Shown here: piece by piece, positions 1 to 11,855 of the stretch
Layout of the letters: every line of letters begins with the position of its first letter
How positions within the stretch are numbered: the stretch's first letter is position 1
Assembly: GCA_029891385.1 (NCBI GenBank)
Contig: JAIWQS010000054.1
Span: 124,001-188,000, forward strand
Length of the DNA: 64,000 nt
Source of the DNA: Erythroxylum novogranatense
Taxonomy: Eukaryota; Streptophyta; Magnoliopsida; Malpighiales; Erythroxylaceae
Direction: 5' to 3'
Translations under genes and position numbers: made by a program
The notes under the pieces: generated by a model
Seen by the model: only the letters and a program-made list of their open reading frames with translations
Database searches by the model: none
What the model was told of the DNA's origin: nothing

Positions 1-959
1 TCAGACGTCGCGACGTGCGGCCCAACTTCGTCTTCTCCGATCGATTCTCACCATTTTTTACTCCAATAAACCTCCATTAACCACATTCAACTACCCTATC
101 TAACTCATTTAATACCGTAAATGCCATAAATAACCATAAATACAACATTAAAACACAATAAACTTACCAAATCACAGATTCGATCGAAGCCCTAAAAATC
201 ATAAACGTCCGAGATCCTCCAGCTCAAACTCCCACTGATTTTCACTCTCAATCCACACGAAACATCACCATCACTCAATCACAAACAAGGCTTTCTCAAT
301 GAAGGAGAACCCAACGAAAATCTCCAAGGAAAAGATCAACGACACCAACGCGAGGAGGAAGAAGATTTTAGCCCTAAGTGAAAAGTCTTCTAATTTCAAG
401 CATAAGGTATATATATATATATAGGGCTAATTTAGACCTATAGATCACAGTCCTCAAATTCATTTAATCTCAGTCTCTAAATTTCAATGGCTCTTCATAA
501 TAATTCTTAAACTCACAAATCTAAATTTTCCAAGCCATTTACCACTCACTTTCGAAACCGGAATCACAATCATCAGTCTCTAAGTCATTTTCTCGGTCCG
601 AACACATAACTCTAAAAATTCCAGAGAAATTATCATAATTCCTCAAAAATATAAAACACTCGATCTCATACTCAATTTTCAATTTTCAATTTTTTAAAAT
701 TCAATTCTCACTCTAATACCACTATTCCACTCGAATTATCCCTAATTTTACTTTAAATCAAATCTAACTCAATTATCTCAAAATTCACAATTCAACTCAT
801 AATCACAATTAAATGCTGGAACAATCATGAATGCATGTCACTATGTATATGCATGTGCAAAATGATCTATCTCAAAGGCCACAAAACACTCGATCACTAA
901 ATATGCAATCACGACACTACCTGCGCTAATATGCTCATCGACGCAGAACGGATGATACA
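1..959 (-). mobile_element. 3' LTR (partial) of Tekay-like Ty3/gypsy copy 1
   Basis: These bases match 18716-19664 almost base for base, roughly 98 percent by eye. They therefore form the right part of the 3' LTR of a minus-strand element whose 5' LTR is 16924-19664. The rest of this LTR lies left of the window. The outer edge reads GATACA next to a polypurine tract, the degenerate equivalent of TGTTACA in the other copy. It holds a short TA run at 409-423, and repeated ATGCAT/CATGCA motifs near 830-860. The high identity suggests copy 1 inserted fairly recently. Confidence 0.88.
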
Positions 960-970
960 ATTCTCCTCCT
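960..970 (-). promoter_or_regulatory. Polypurine tract of gypsy copy 1
   Basis: On the minus strand this reads AGGAGGAGAAT, directly before the 3' LTR start. That is the plus-strand priming site expected in an LTR retrotransposon and it fixes the orientation of copy 1 as minus. Confidence 0.75.
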
Positions 971-999
971 AAATAAAAATTTCATCCCGAATTTCATAC

Positions 1000-2112
1000 C
1001 GATCGGTCGAACAGATGAGGTATTGCCTCCTCATTTGCTCCTCGCCTCCCAGTTGCTTCTCTCGATGAGTGGTTCTTCCATAGACTTTCACCAATGGAAT
1101 CACCGCTCCTCAATTGCTTGACCCGAGTTTCGATAATCCGACCGGCTCCTCAACATAACTCGGATCACTAGCTATCTCAATCTCTTGAGCCGAAATCACA
1201 TGAGTCGGGTTTGAGCGGTATCTCCGAGCATACTCACATGAAAACATCACGAACCGACATTTCACTTAACGCTAATCTATAGGCCAACGGTCCAATCCTC
1301 TCGATAATCTCATACACGGACCGATATATCGGGACTCAACTTGCCCCACGGCCAAATCTCAAGACTCCTCCAAGGTGACACTCGGAGGAACACTGTCGCC
1401 TACACTATACTCCATCTCACGCCGATGTCGATCCACATAACTCTTCTGTTTCATCCTGAGTCAGCTTTGATGCGACTCAATCGGCCTCACTTTATCCACT
1501 ATATCCTGGATCAGCTCGGGGCCCTCAAGCATCCTCACACGCTCTTCATCCCAGTAAAGAGGTGATCTACACGGTCTCCCATACAAGGTCTCATACGGTG
1601 CCATCCCAATACTGCTCTGGTACTGATTATTGTACGCAAACTCAATCAGAGCCAAGTACTAGTCCCAAGCACCTCTGAACTCTAATACACAAGCTCTCAG
1701 CATATCCTCAACAGTCTTGATCATCCTCTCACTCTGCCCATCTGTCTGAGGATGAAATGTTGTACTAAAGTTCAACCTTGAACCCAAAGCTGACTGTAGG
1801 CTCCTCTAGAACCTCGAAGTAGATCTGAGATCTCTATCCGACACAATCGATACTGGGACCCCATGCAGTCGTACAATCTCTACCACATACTTCTGACCCA
1901 ACTGATCGAGAGTATTATTCTCTCGCACTGGTAAGAAGTGAGCCGATTTGGTCAACCGGTCCACTATGACCCAGATCGCATCATGCTGCCTCGGCGTCCT
2001 AGGCAACCCATAATAAAATCCATGGTGATTCGCTCCCATTTCCACTCCGGAATGGGTAACGAATGCAATCTCCCAACTGGGGCCTGGTGCTCACTTTGAC
2101 TCACCGGGCACG
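1000..2112 (-). pseudogene. Gypsy copy 1: integrase core, C-terminal part and chromodomain (frames broken)
   Basis: Minus-strand translation shows the integrase core with [20 protein letters not shown] and a degraded SDRD stretch, at about 1806-2045. A downstream piece carries ALIEFAYNNQYQSSIGMAPY and LYWDEERV, at about 1461-1655. Around 1010-1200 the translation resembles a chromodomain tail, with IPLVKV and EEQMRRQY. That combination is typical of chromoviruses of the Tekay/Del clade, whose integrase is thought to be directed to heterochromatin. Stops and small frame changes split the region into several frames, so no functional integrase can be made. The enzyme would normally insert the cDNA into host chromatin. 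Confidence 0.85.
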
Positions 2113-3000
2113 TCAAACACCGATAAACGAACTCGCCACTTGCCTCTTCATACCGCCACCAAAATGCAACTTAAGGGTATTATACATCTGGTAACACTGG
2201 GTGCATCGCATAAGCGCCACATGCGCTTCCTCCAAAATCTCTCGTCTCGGATCATCAACATCTCGCACACACAATCTCTGACCCATCCAATGAGTCCCAT
2301 CTCTCAACTCAAAATCTGAACCCTGACCAGCTCTAACTCTATCCATCAATCTCACTAACACTGGATCTCGATCCTGAACTCTCCTGATCCGATCCTGCAA
2401 CATCGGTCTAAGCCTCAAAGTAGCAATCAAGGCTCTATCCTGAGCCAAATCCATCTGCATATCAAGTGCTCTCAACTGAATCAGGCTAGGCAATCTCTCA
2501 ATCTGAATCTGAGCTGCACTGATATGAGATCTCCTACTCAACGATCTCGCCACCACATTGGCTTTCCCCGATGATATTCAATCGTGCGGTCATAGTCCTT
2601 CAATGCCTTAATCCATCTCCTCCATCTCGCATTCAACTCTTTGACTCAATAGATATCTCAGACTCTTATGATCAGTGAAGATCTAGAACGTCTCTCCATA
2701 CAAATAATGTCTCCAGATCTTCAGAGCAAACACCACTGCAGCCAACTCTAAATCATGCACTGGATAATTCCTCTCATGAGGCCTCAACTGTCTCGAGGCA
2801 TACGCTATAACTCTTTCATGCTGCATCAAAACACAACCTAAACCCTGCCACGAAGCATCACTGAATACCTCGAAACCTCCGGACCGACGGCAAAAGCTAA
2901 CACCAAGTGCCGAGTCAATCGATGCCTAAGCTCCTCAAAGCTCCTCCGACACTCATCACCCATCTAAAGCCACATTCTTCCTCGAAGTTTTGTCAAAGGG
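2113..3000 (-). pseudogene. Gypsy copy 1: RNase H and integrase zinc-binding region
   Basis: The minus-strand frame at 2113-2556 holds the linker between RNase H and integrase. It has an [12 protein letters not shown] segment, a [13 protein letters not shown] segment, then the start of the HHCC zinc-binding domain ([18 protein letters not shown]). RNase H proper (about 2560-3000 in the reverse direction) is visible only as short frames broken by indels. These domains degrade the RNA of the RNA:DNA hybrid and bind cDNA ends. The zinc domain lacks a clean second histidine and is frameshifted at GGGMKRQVASSF. The region continues directly into the RT region at higher coordinates and the integrase core at lower ones. 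Confidence 0.8.
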
Positions 3001-3007
3001 GTTGAGA

Positions 3008-3830
3008 TCACCGAAACCCTCGACAAACCTCCGTAATATCCTCGCTAAACCGAGGAAACTCCTCAACTCGACACGCCTCTGAACCTCCCAACTCTAAGAT
3101 CGCCTCAATCTTGTAGGGATCCACCCGGATACCCTCACCAGATACTATGTGGCCTAGGAACACCACCTCATCAAGCCAAAATTCACATTTTGTGAATTTG
3201 GCATACAACCTCTCTCTCATAATCAGAAGACAATCCTCGATGTCTGCATGATCCTGCTACTACCTCGAATACACTAGAATATCGTCAATGAACACAATCA
3301 CAAACCGATCCAGTAGGCTGAAATACCTTATTCATCAAGGCCATAAAGGTCACGGGCATTGGTCAACCCGAACGGCATCACTAAGAACTCGAAATGCCCA
3401 TACCTGCTCCTGAAAGTACTCTTAGGCACATCGACCTCTGCAATCCTCAACTGATAATACCCAGATCTCAAATCCAACTTAGTAAACACTTGAGCTCCCT
3501 GCAACTGGTCAAATAGATCATCGATCCTAGGAAGTGGGTACTTATTCTTGACAGTAACCCGATTCAGCTGCCTATAATCGATGCACAACCTCAAAATCCC
3601 ATCCTTCTTCTTCACGAATAACACTCGAGCTCCCCACGGTGAAACACTGGGTCTAATAAACCCCTTATCCAACAACTCCTGCAATCGAGCCTTTAAGCTC
3701 CCTCGGCCCACCGGTGCCATCCTATATGGAGGTATAGATATAGAGCGTACCGGAATGAGGTCAATCCCAAACTCGCTCTCCGATCCGGTGGCAAACCCAG
3801 AACTCATCGGGAACACATCCAAAATTCCCT
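3008..3830 (-). pseudogene. Gypsy copy 1: reverse transcriptase
   Basis: The frame at 3328-3822 contains the classic plant gypsy RT series: [76 protein letters not shown] and [11 protein letters not shown]. The catalytic FIDD box is readable near 3270-3312 in another frame. The thumb follows at 3008-3220 ([20 protein letters not shown]). RT copies the element RNA into cDNA in the cytoplasmic particle. At least two frame changes separate the pieces, so it is not a functional enzyme as given. Confidence 0.9.
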
Positions 3831-3939
3831 AATCACGGAATATCCCGCAACCCTCGCTCAATCTCGGTGTCCACCACATGAGCCAAATACGCCTCACAAC
3901 CACTATGCATCAATCTCAAAGCACTCGAAGGAAATCATC

Positions 3940-4389
3940 CTAATGACATCGCCGACTAACACCTCGAAAAATAACTCTAGGCTGACCAGGAGAATCTAAC
4001 ACGACCTCCTTGGTATAACAATCCATCACGGCCCTATGCGCAGTAAGCCAGTCCATCCCTAGAATCAAATCAATCTCTCTCAAAGACAAAACTATCAGGT
4101 CTGCACTCAACTCTGCCTGATCAATCACTATCGGACACCCCTTGCAGACCTCACCCAAAGTAGTAGTACTACCCAAAGGTGTACTCACCTGCAACCCACA
4201 CTACAATCTCTCCCTATCACTATGCAGCCACAAGCCACACGCGGTGCAATAAAGAACGAGTGGATCTAGATCCATCAATGCATATGCTTCAAAACCAAAT
4301 CGAAGCATACCAAGAACAACATCTGGAGAGACTCGAGCCTCCCGCCGAGTCATAGCATAGACTCGGCCCGAACCGCCGCCGCTACTCAT
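3940..4389 (-). pseudogene. Gypsy copy 1: aspartic protease region
   Basis: Frames at 3940-4194 and 4201-4389 carry the retropepsin region. It contains LGEVCKGCPIVIDQAELSAD, DLIVLSLREIDLILGMDWLT and AHRAVMDCYTKEVVL. The active-site block, DPGSTHSFIAPHV in copy 2, appears here only as a garbled ALMDLDPLVLYC stretch, so the catalytic loop is lost. The protease normally cuts the Gag-Pol polyprotein. It sits between the gag zinc knuckle (upstream, 4390-4656) and RT, the usual gypsy order. Confidence 0.85.
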
Positions 4390-4656
4390 CCCTCAGACCA
4401 CTACAGATCCTCCTCACCTCGGCCTCTCCAACCAGATCCACCTCCACGACTCACTGCACCGAGGTAGCATCGCTCGATCTACCGTCGAAGCAGATCGGGC
4501 CTCCACAATGAAAGGACACTCTGAGCCGATGGTCCATGGAGCCACACTTGAGACACGCCCAGTAAACCTCCAGACTTCCCACCGTGTCTCCTCTCACAAT
4601 ACTCACATAGCGGGATCATATGACTGAACCTCTAGCCTCACATTTGCCACCATCGG
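4390..4656 (-). pseudogene. Gypsy copy 1: 3' part of gag with degraded zinc knuckle
   Basis: Reading minus, a CLKCGSMDHRLR stretch near 4515-4545 is the start of the CX2CX4HX4C nucleocapsid knuckle. The last cysteine is replaced. Gag packages element RNA. The reading is cut at 4656 by LARD1. The 5' part of gag resumes on the other side of it at 16075, so the two blocks were one gene before the insertion. Confidence 0.75.
4652..4656. repeat. Probable target-site duplication of LARD1 (left copy)
   Basis: ATCGG precedes the left edge and ACCGG (16075-16079) follows the right edge. Four of five bases match, and both lie within gag of copy 1. Confidence 0.5.
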
Positions 4657-7600
4657 TGTAACACCTCACTCCGAAAGTGACCCAACCCGATATCGTTGGT
4701 GATATCCGAGTCCGTGCCCGCGAGGGTGGCGATTACATCACGATTAAAACTCAAGATACTTTTTTTTTGAAGCCATTGATTCCACGTTAGCGGCAAAATA
4801 GTAAGTAACTAACACCCATGTTCATAATAAACCAGCCAAGTTATTATACCATCCGAGAATAATTTACAATCACTCAATGAGTAAAACATTAAAACCAATA
4901 TGGGCTCAAGAGAAATATAAAGCATTGTTATACAGTGATTGCGAACACAATTTGATAAGACACTAATGCATACGGACCGATCCCGACCTCTATCCTTTAT
5001 CCGCCTACAGAGACATACTCCCGTGTCAAACGGGTATTCTTCAAGACCTGAAAATAGATGCAAAATTTGGGTGAGTTTTGCGAACTCATGAGTGACCATC
5101 ATCGATGGTCCATCCAATCACATAACATATAACACATACTTTCATTTTCCATTAAGTCACATGTCATATTCCCTATCATACCTCACATTCACATACAGCT
5201 TCATATTTTCATTATGTCGATACAATGTCATCTTCAATATAATCAAATTGATCATTCAATCAAGTTTATCATTCCCATTCAACACACAATGTCACATTCC
5301 CATTCAATACAAGGTGTTGCGGTCCCATTCAATACAAGTAATTCAACCAATCACATTCCGCATAATCAAATCAATCATGTTATGCATATGTGCATGAAAC
5401 CCACTTTCCATTTAATTACTTTGTTGTGACCGAGTGTCTAAACCGTCCCTGCACTCCAATAGATATCGGGCTCATTGAAACCGTCCCATATAGGGCTCAT
5501 TGTGAATCGTCCCATAAAGGGCTCATTGTAAACCGTCCTTTCGGGCTCATTAAACGCTGAGCATAAAGCTCGAATCGTCCTTTCGAGCTCATTAATCGTT
5601 GAGCATATAGCTCTATGGCAGCCCATCCACGATCATTATCAATTAACTGTATAGAATTCATTTATCACAATTCTACAATATCACATTGAAGTCAAGTCCA
5701 ATTTATCGAAATGCATAATTCATTCTCAATTATTCACAATAATTCACAATCACGGACTATCACATTGAAAGCATAAAAGTTTCTCAATCACAGACATTAA
5801 CACTCGGACCTTTGGTCCGAGATCTCAAACGTAATCATTCACAAACACATACACAAATAGCACTTCAAGAATAAGTTTTAATACTTCAATACCTATGGTC
5901 CAAATCAATCAAAATCAAACACACATAAGCCCTCCATTATCTCCACAAGGCATAACCACATATTTTTTATCACATATAGATTGAGGAACCAACTAGGTTA
6001 CTCACTGCATTCGAGCTAATACCGAAAGTCTCAAAGGACGCCGGTAGATCAACGCCCAAATGTGCCTCTATACCAGTTCCAGTATGCAATGATTACCAAA
6101 ATCCAAATCAGAATTATTTCAGAATGCACATGTAGCGCTTAAAATATGTACAATGCATGTTAATGATTTTTTCGGCCCTAAATCCAAATTTTTAATCACA
6201 AAAATCCGCTTAAAATTAGAATTTTATCTAAGACCGACGCAGACTCAATTCTAATTCTATAGATCCAAAATAAATAAAACAGTGATCGAAAATAATAAAC
6301 CGGACCCACGCCAATTTCCGTCAAAAGTTCCCAATTTCTCAAAAATGAAATTCAATATTTTACAAATTGATGCCTCAAGAATCAAAGTCAATCGGACGTC
6401 GGACGGAAAAGTTATACATCAAAGAAATCGAAATCCAAAATTAAAACAAAATCACATATATATACATTTCTCCTTTTGGCTTATGAGGGCAAGTTGTCGC
6501 CTCATGAAGTTTGGCGACTTACTCGCTCATGAGGGCGAGCCGTCGCCTCGCGAGGGGCGAGGTTCCAAATGCTTTCTCCCCTTTTCTTCTTTTTCCAAAC
6601 CGAACTTCAATCATTCATAACTCTTCCCACACAATTCAGAAAATTACAAACCATATGTCTTTGGAAAGATTAAGAAAAACTCAACAAGTTTCATGTAGAA
6701 CACAAAATCAATTTCACCCCTAAGGATGACAAAATCCAGTCAAAGCCACCGCCACTCAAAACCTCTCAAAACAGTGCAGTACTTTACAAATTCAGTAACC
6801 TTTATTCTCTTCAGTCAAAATTACACAATAAATATGCTCAGGAATATCACAATGTGATCTACAACTTTCATGAACAATATGAAATCAAATTCAGTGGCTA
6901 ACTAGGTCAAATAATTCAGTGAATGCTGCTGCCCTGAAAGTACTCAATCTGGACAGTAATGTTCTATCAAGCATAACTCCCTGTACACAAGTCAAAAAAT
7001 CACTACCTTAAACCAATGGAAAGATAAAACCACATACTTCAAGTTTCATGAAGAGCTTAAGAGCCAATTCCATCTCTAACCAATTCAAAACTGCCAAACA
7101 AGTGACTGATCAGGGCAGAAGTTAAAAACCTAATGCAGGTTTCATTTTTGAAAACTCATAACTCCCAAATATGATCTCCAAAACTCACATGCTATATACC
7201 ATTTTCAAGATAATTTCTTCCTTTACAACTCTTCAGAAGATCACCAAGCTAAATCAATTCACAGAAATTTCTAAAATTGATTCCAATCAGAATGCTCACA
7301 AATCTGACACTTAGGCTAGGTTTCACCACAATGTACAAAATCAGTCAATAGTTAACAACTCATAACTCCCTATACATAGGAAAATGTTTTCAAACTTTCC
7401 AGACCTCTAATTAACACATAACTTTATATTTCTTCTTTTATAACCATGGTCTAATTCGGTCATTAAGGACGTTCAAATCTTCCATTAACAATCAGCTTTA
7501 ACATGCAGTCACAGATTGGACCCTGTATGACTAAAAACCTTATAACTCATTCATTTCACATCCAATTAAGGTGATTCAAAGTTTCATTTTCATAAACTCA

Positions 7601-8888
7601 TATGGCTATCACATATCCAAAGCCGGTTCGAAAATAATATAAATTGGATTTATTGTGATTTTTACACACCTGACCTATTTCTGTTCTCTTCTGTATCACT
7701 AAGGTTAGGAACAATCTTCACTTATTTGGACATAACTGGCAGAATCCTTATCAAATTAAAATTTCCTTTATACAGATCTTAAATGACACATTTTGGAACA
7801 TTTCGTAAGAAGAACTCATTATCCAATTCCAACTCTAAGGTCCTCAAACAATTAACTTTCAGGTCTTAGTTCAATCTGCTGGTGTTCTGAACCCGATTCA
7901 ATTAGGGCCTATTACTCTCATTTGGCTCACCCTAAAATCGTGGAAATATTCATGGAGATAGTAGACCTCTAGTTCTACAATTTCTATGTTTTGAGTTTCT
8001 TTATATTCGAACGTTAAAAGGCTCAAAAAAATTAGACAAGTGGAGCCACGAATCTATCTTTGCAATCTCAAACCATCCCAACTCAAGTTAATCATCATTT
8101 TGTTCAACTTAGCCATGCAATTAACCTTAAGTAACATCACAAGTAACTATAAATCCATCATAAAAACATATGATTTACCTTAAGCAAGCTTCCCCTCTCC
8201 TAGACTTCACAAGCTCACAACCCTCATCATCACTTTGCAAGGAAAGCTAAGTTAAACTCTTAGAAGCAAGATGAACAAATGGAGAAGAGTAGCACTTTCG
8301 GATGATAAGAAGTTTTTTAACTTTCATGGTGAGTTTTTTTAAGTCTTTCAAGAAGCAAGAGTCGTGGATGAATGGAGAAACATTAAATGAATGAAAGATG
8401 AGTCACCTAATAAGAGAAAAAGACAAAAACAAGAAAAGGACAAAACATGTCATAGGATTTCTTAAGAAACCCTAATGAAATTTGACCCAATCAATTCCAA
8501 TGGCCCTCATTTCAATCCCAAAATAATATATCCAATATTGTAGTTATTGATAGAAATTTTCATCAAAATCAACCGGTTCGCCACTTGGCGATTTGTCCGT
8601 CCGGAATTTTCTCCTAAAAATCCGTAAAATTCCTAAAATCCCTTAAAATATAAAACACACTTTGGATCAGTCAAAATAATTTTTCAAACACAAGAACCAC
8701 GTTAATCACAATAAAATTGCCTTAGGCACAAAACCGAGAATGTCATGTATGCATGTACAAGTAATTTCATGTGCACAAATGATATCGTGTCTCAATCCTA
8801 TTATGCATGAACAATCCTCACCATTCCAATCCATCTCATCCCATGCCAAATTTACGATTTTACCTTCCCGCCGAGGGTGGATGTTACA
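4657..8888 (-). repeat. LARD1 3' LTR
   Basis: This is the downstream LTR in the sense direction. From about 4734 it is collinear with 11904-16074. The AT-rich stretches are nearly identical. The outer 75 bases (4657-4733) are only weakly matched in the other copy. It contains the conserved hairpin at 5073-5087, a GC-rich island at about 6480-6570, and a series of CATAACTC motifs spaced about 185 bp apart (6615-7731). It has no long reading frame. Confidence 0.88.
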
Positions 8889-8905
8889 ATTCCCCTCCTA
8901 ATAAA
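8889..8905 (-). promoter_or_regulatory. Polypurine tract of LARD1
   Basis: The minus strand reads TTAGGAGGGGAAT immediately before the LTR start TGTAACATCC. This resembles the PPT of gypsy copy 1, consistent with shared replication machinery. Confidence 0.72.
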
Positions 8906-11835
8906 AATTTCGTCCTCGAAATTCTCGCTAACGTTCACTATGATGCTTATCAAATGTCCCTACATGTCCCATACACTTTTCCACTCAATGATTCATTTTT
9001 CTAAAGGTCAAAGAACTACACTAAGTCGGGTTGTTCACCACTTATTTTGCTAACTCATTATTACTCATCACAGTAGACGGACTCAACAAAGGCTGTCAGT
9101 TGGCGATCTCACTATCTTAACTATCTCACTTGCCATTTTCAGAGTAGCCACTACCTTTCGTTCTGATGCTGTGACTCAGTTCATTATTTCCGAACCTGTT
9201 CACTCATCACGTTTTATCAATTCAATATCTTTTTCTCACTATACCCTCCAATACCTTTTTCTCACTACATAGACTTCTTCCAATAACTTCATTAATACCC
9301 TTTTTGCCAATACTGCGTATGCTTAGTCACGCTCTCGCCTGCGACGCTTCCCTTTCCTTTGGTACCGACACAGTGGCACTTATCTCCATTTTTCACTATA
9401 ATCGGTGGTAGTCCATCTAACGCATTTATCCCTCTTATTACATTGACTCTTAGTCCAGATTCAGTGTTCTTTTGACATTTCATTGTTCTATATGCATTTA
9501 ATTCTATTTCATATGTCCAATCTGATCCACTTCACTAACCCATGCAGCTTTTCCTAAGTCCTATCCTTTGTTTTACTCATCACAAGCATCTCGTCTCAAT
9601 ATTGGTCTTTGCCTCTTGTTAGGCTTTTTTGTGTAATACAAGCGTGTACAATTCCATCTTGTGATCACCATTAGTTGTATAATTATTCAGCCAAAACTAC
9701 ATCATGAGGTTATAATTATATAATCCTCTCGCAATTCAAACACTTAAGCACTTTTCCTATTGAACCTTCAAATCTCTACGCACGTGAATCTAATTACTTC
9801 ATTCTATACCCATAGTTATTCAATTTCACTTGTCGATATACTTACTAGAATGTCTAGCTTCATTGCTCACTTTCGTTTCTATCACTTTTGCTCGGGTATA
9901 CATACTTCTTCTTTGAATCATTCAATATTGTTTTTCCGATTTCACTGCATATTCGCACTTTATAGACTCACCACTTTAACTCCAAGCACTCTTAACCTTT
10001 CTTACCTTTATCCAAAGATCTCAATTTTCCGAAACACTTCACAATTACTCATAATCTACTTGACATTCTTTGGAAATCCCAATATCTCGTGATTGGTCCG
10101 TTCATTGCAACATTATCTGCTCACTATTTGAATTTAGTAGGCAAAATTGTCTGCTCATTTCGAATTGTTCAGATAGTAGTCATTGTCGGCTTCCTTTATG
10201 ACTTCTATCTCTACTCATTTCTCTTTTCCATTGATTTCCTATCATTCACATCGATATATGCTAATACCTAGTCATCCGTATTGGACCTCCATCAATTCCA
10301 CTTCATGTCGTTGGATACTTTACATTTCGCATACACAATGCGATAACCTCAACAGATATTTCACTTGTTTTCGATTTGTTTCAGTCATAACCATTAATCT
10401 TACTACCGTCATTATACTCGCTCACTTAAAGCCTCATCAGCCAATTAGTGTCCCTAATTGCTTTTCAATCATTCTCAACTATAATGCACTATCTCAATTC
10501 AAAAAAATTTATGCCATAATTGGAAAGATCGTAACATTCCTCGCACTAAGGTGCCGTGAAAAACGCAACACTTTCTTCCCTTATATTTTAATATACACAT
10601 CACCAAAATCATTTCATCTTATCCGAAGCCAATTAGTAACCTATACAATTCAGACTTCCACAAAATCCTTCCGCTTATGCTAATCCTCAAATAGAGGACG
10701 ATGCCATAATCATTATTCATCTCCTCCCATATGAACCTTACACTATGAAACTATGAATAGACTTATTTAACCACTCACCGATCATTTTCTTTTATTCCAT
10801 GTATATTTTCCACATATGTTTCATTAATCATGATCGACTTACTTACTATCCAATATATTTCGCTTACGTTTCATTACATATTTTTATTCCATATCATTCA
10901 TGTGTTAGCTTGACCTTTTAAGGTCATACCACTGGCTTATACAATGTCATCTCATTATTGCTATGTATCTCTTTATTTTCCTCAAACAATCTATGATAGT
11001 GTATCTCCGCTCATTTACCCATCCATTTACCATTTCTATGTCCATATACATCTTTTCAACCAATTCTGAATTTCCGATACACAATCGGTAGAAAAGTGTC
11101 ACCTATCTTTTCCCTTACGATCTTATTATACTGATTTCCAAACTCTTAGCACAATATTCGCATACCCATTTCAGTCTCAAGCTTATGCGCCATAATCATA
11201 ACCTGTTCACGAGTTCATTTCATTTATCTGCACACTTTTATCTCACCATTTCTACTTTACTTTTTTTTTTACCCTACTAGGCACTTTGCTCTTTTAGTTC
11301 TTTCAGATTCTAGTAGATCGTTATTGACAATATTGACCTTATTACAATCTCGCTATCTTCATCTACCTATGATATCTATCGATATCAAACACAAATGCAG
11401 TGGACTCAATATCCACCGATCGGACCATCTACGCTTTTACTGGGCCCAATGTTTCCCATTTCAATAAGATATACAAATAGAGCTCTAATTACTTCGTCAT
11501 CCCTGACTTTTAATCACACTTAGGCCTACTATAACTATTATGCTTCTCCCATCTCCAATCGACCTTTCCAAATTCTAGACATATTCATTTTTCTGTCACC
11601 ATAATATTGCCATTTTAATCCGGAAATTCATTAATATCACTTCTTTCCTTAATCGCCCAGCCAACACAACCATTCTAACCACAAGACAATATCAATCTCC
11701 TTATCCAATTTTCCTTTTCCTTTCCTAATTTCTTATACACTTCCAGGGTTCATCCTTAACATAGTCTCATTTTTTCTCACTTAATCACTTGACACGACGC
11801 ACATCGTAGGATTTCTACCCGGCGACTCAAACTAG
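8906..11835 (-). other. LARD1 internal domain, non-coding
   Basis: About 3 kb of strongly strand-biased sequence, rich in T and C on the plus strand. I find no gag, protease, RT or integrase motif. The open frames inside (for example 9760-10092 and 10183-10683) are low-complexity products of composition with no family resemblance. As in LARDs generally, the internal domain probably acts only as RNA template and packaging sequence. Nothing else is visible. Confidence 0.7.
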
Positions 11836-11849
11836 GGATCGCTACCACG
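11836..11849 (-). promoter_or_regulatory. Possible degraded primer binding site of LARD1
   Basis: The minus strand reads GTGGTAGCGATCCC, just inside the presumed LTR edge. It loosely resembles the initiator tRNA-Met site TGGTATCAGAGCC found in the other elements. The match is imperfect and the LTR edge here is uncertain. Confidence 0.3.
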
Positions 11850-11855
11850 ATCCGC

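Noticed and set aside
5092..5429. Frames of 101 and 71 residues repeated in both LARD1 LTRs (also 12267-12602)
   Set aside because: They are repeated because the LTR is repeated. They lie on the strand opposite to the element, end differently in the two copies and show no domain.
9760..10683. Open frames of 110 and 166 residues in the LARD1 interior
   Set aside because: The products are serine/isoleucine/phenylalanine-rich with no motif, and the plus strand is strongly T- and C-biased. They are composition artefacts, not genes.
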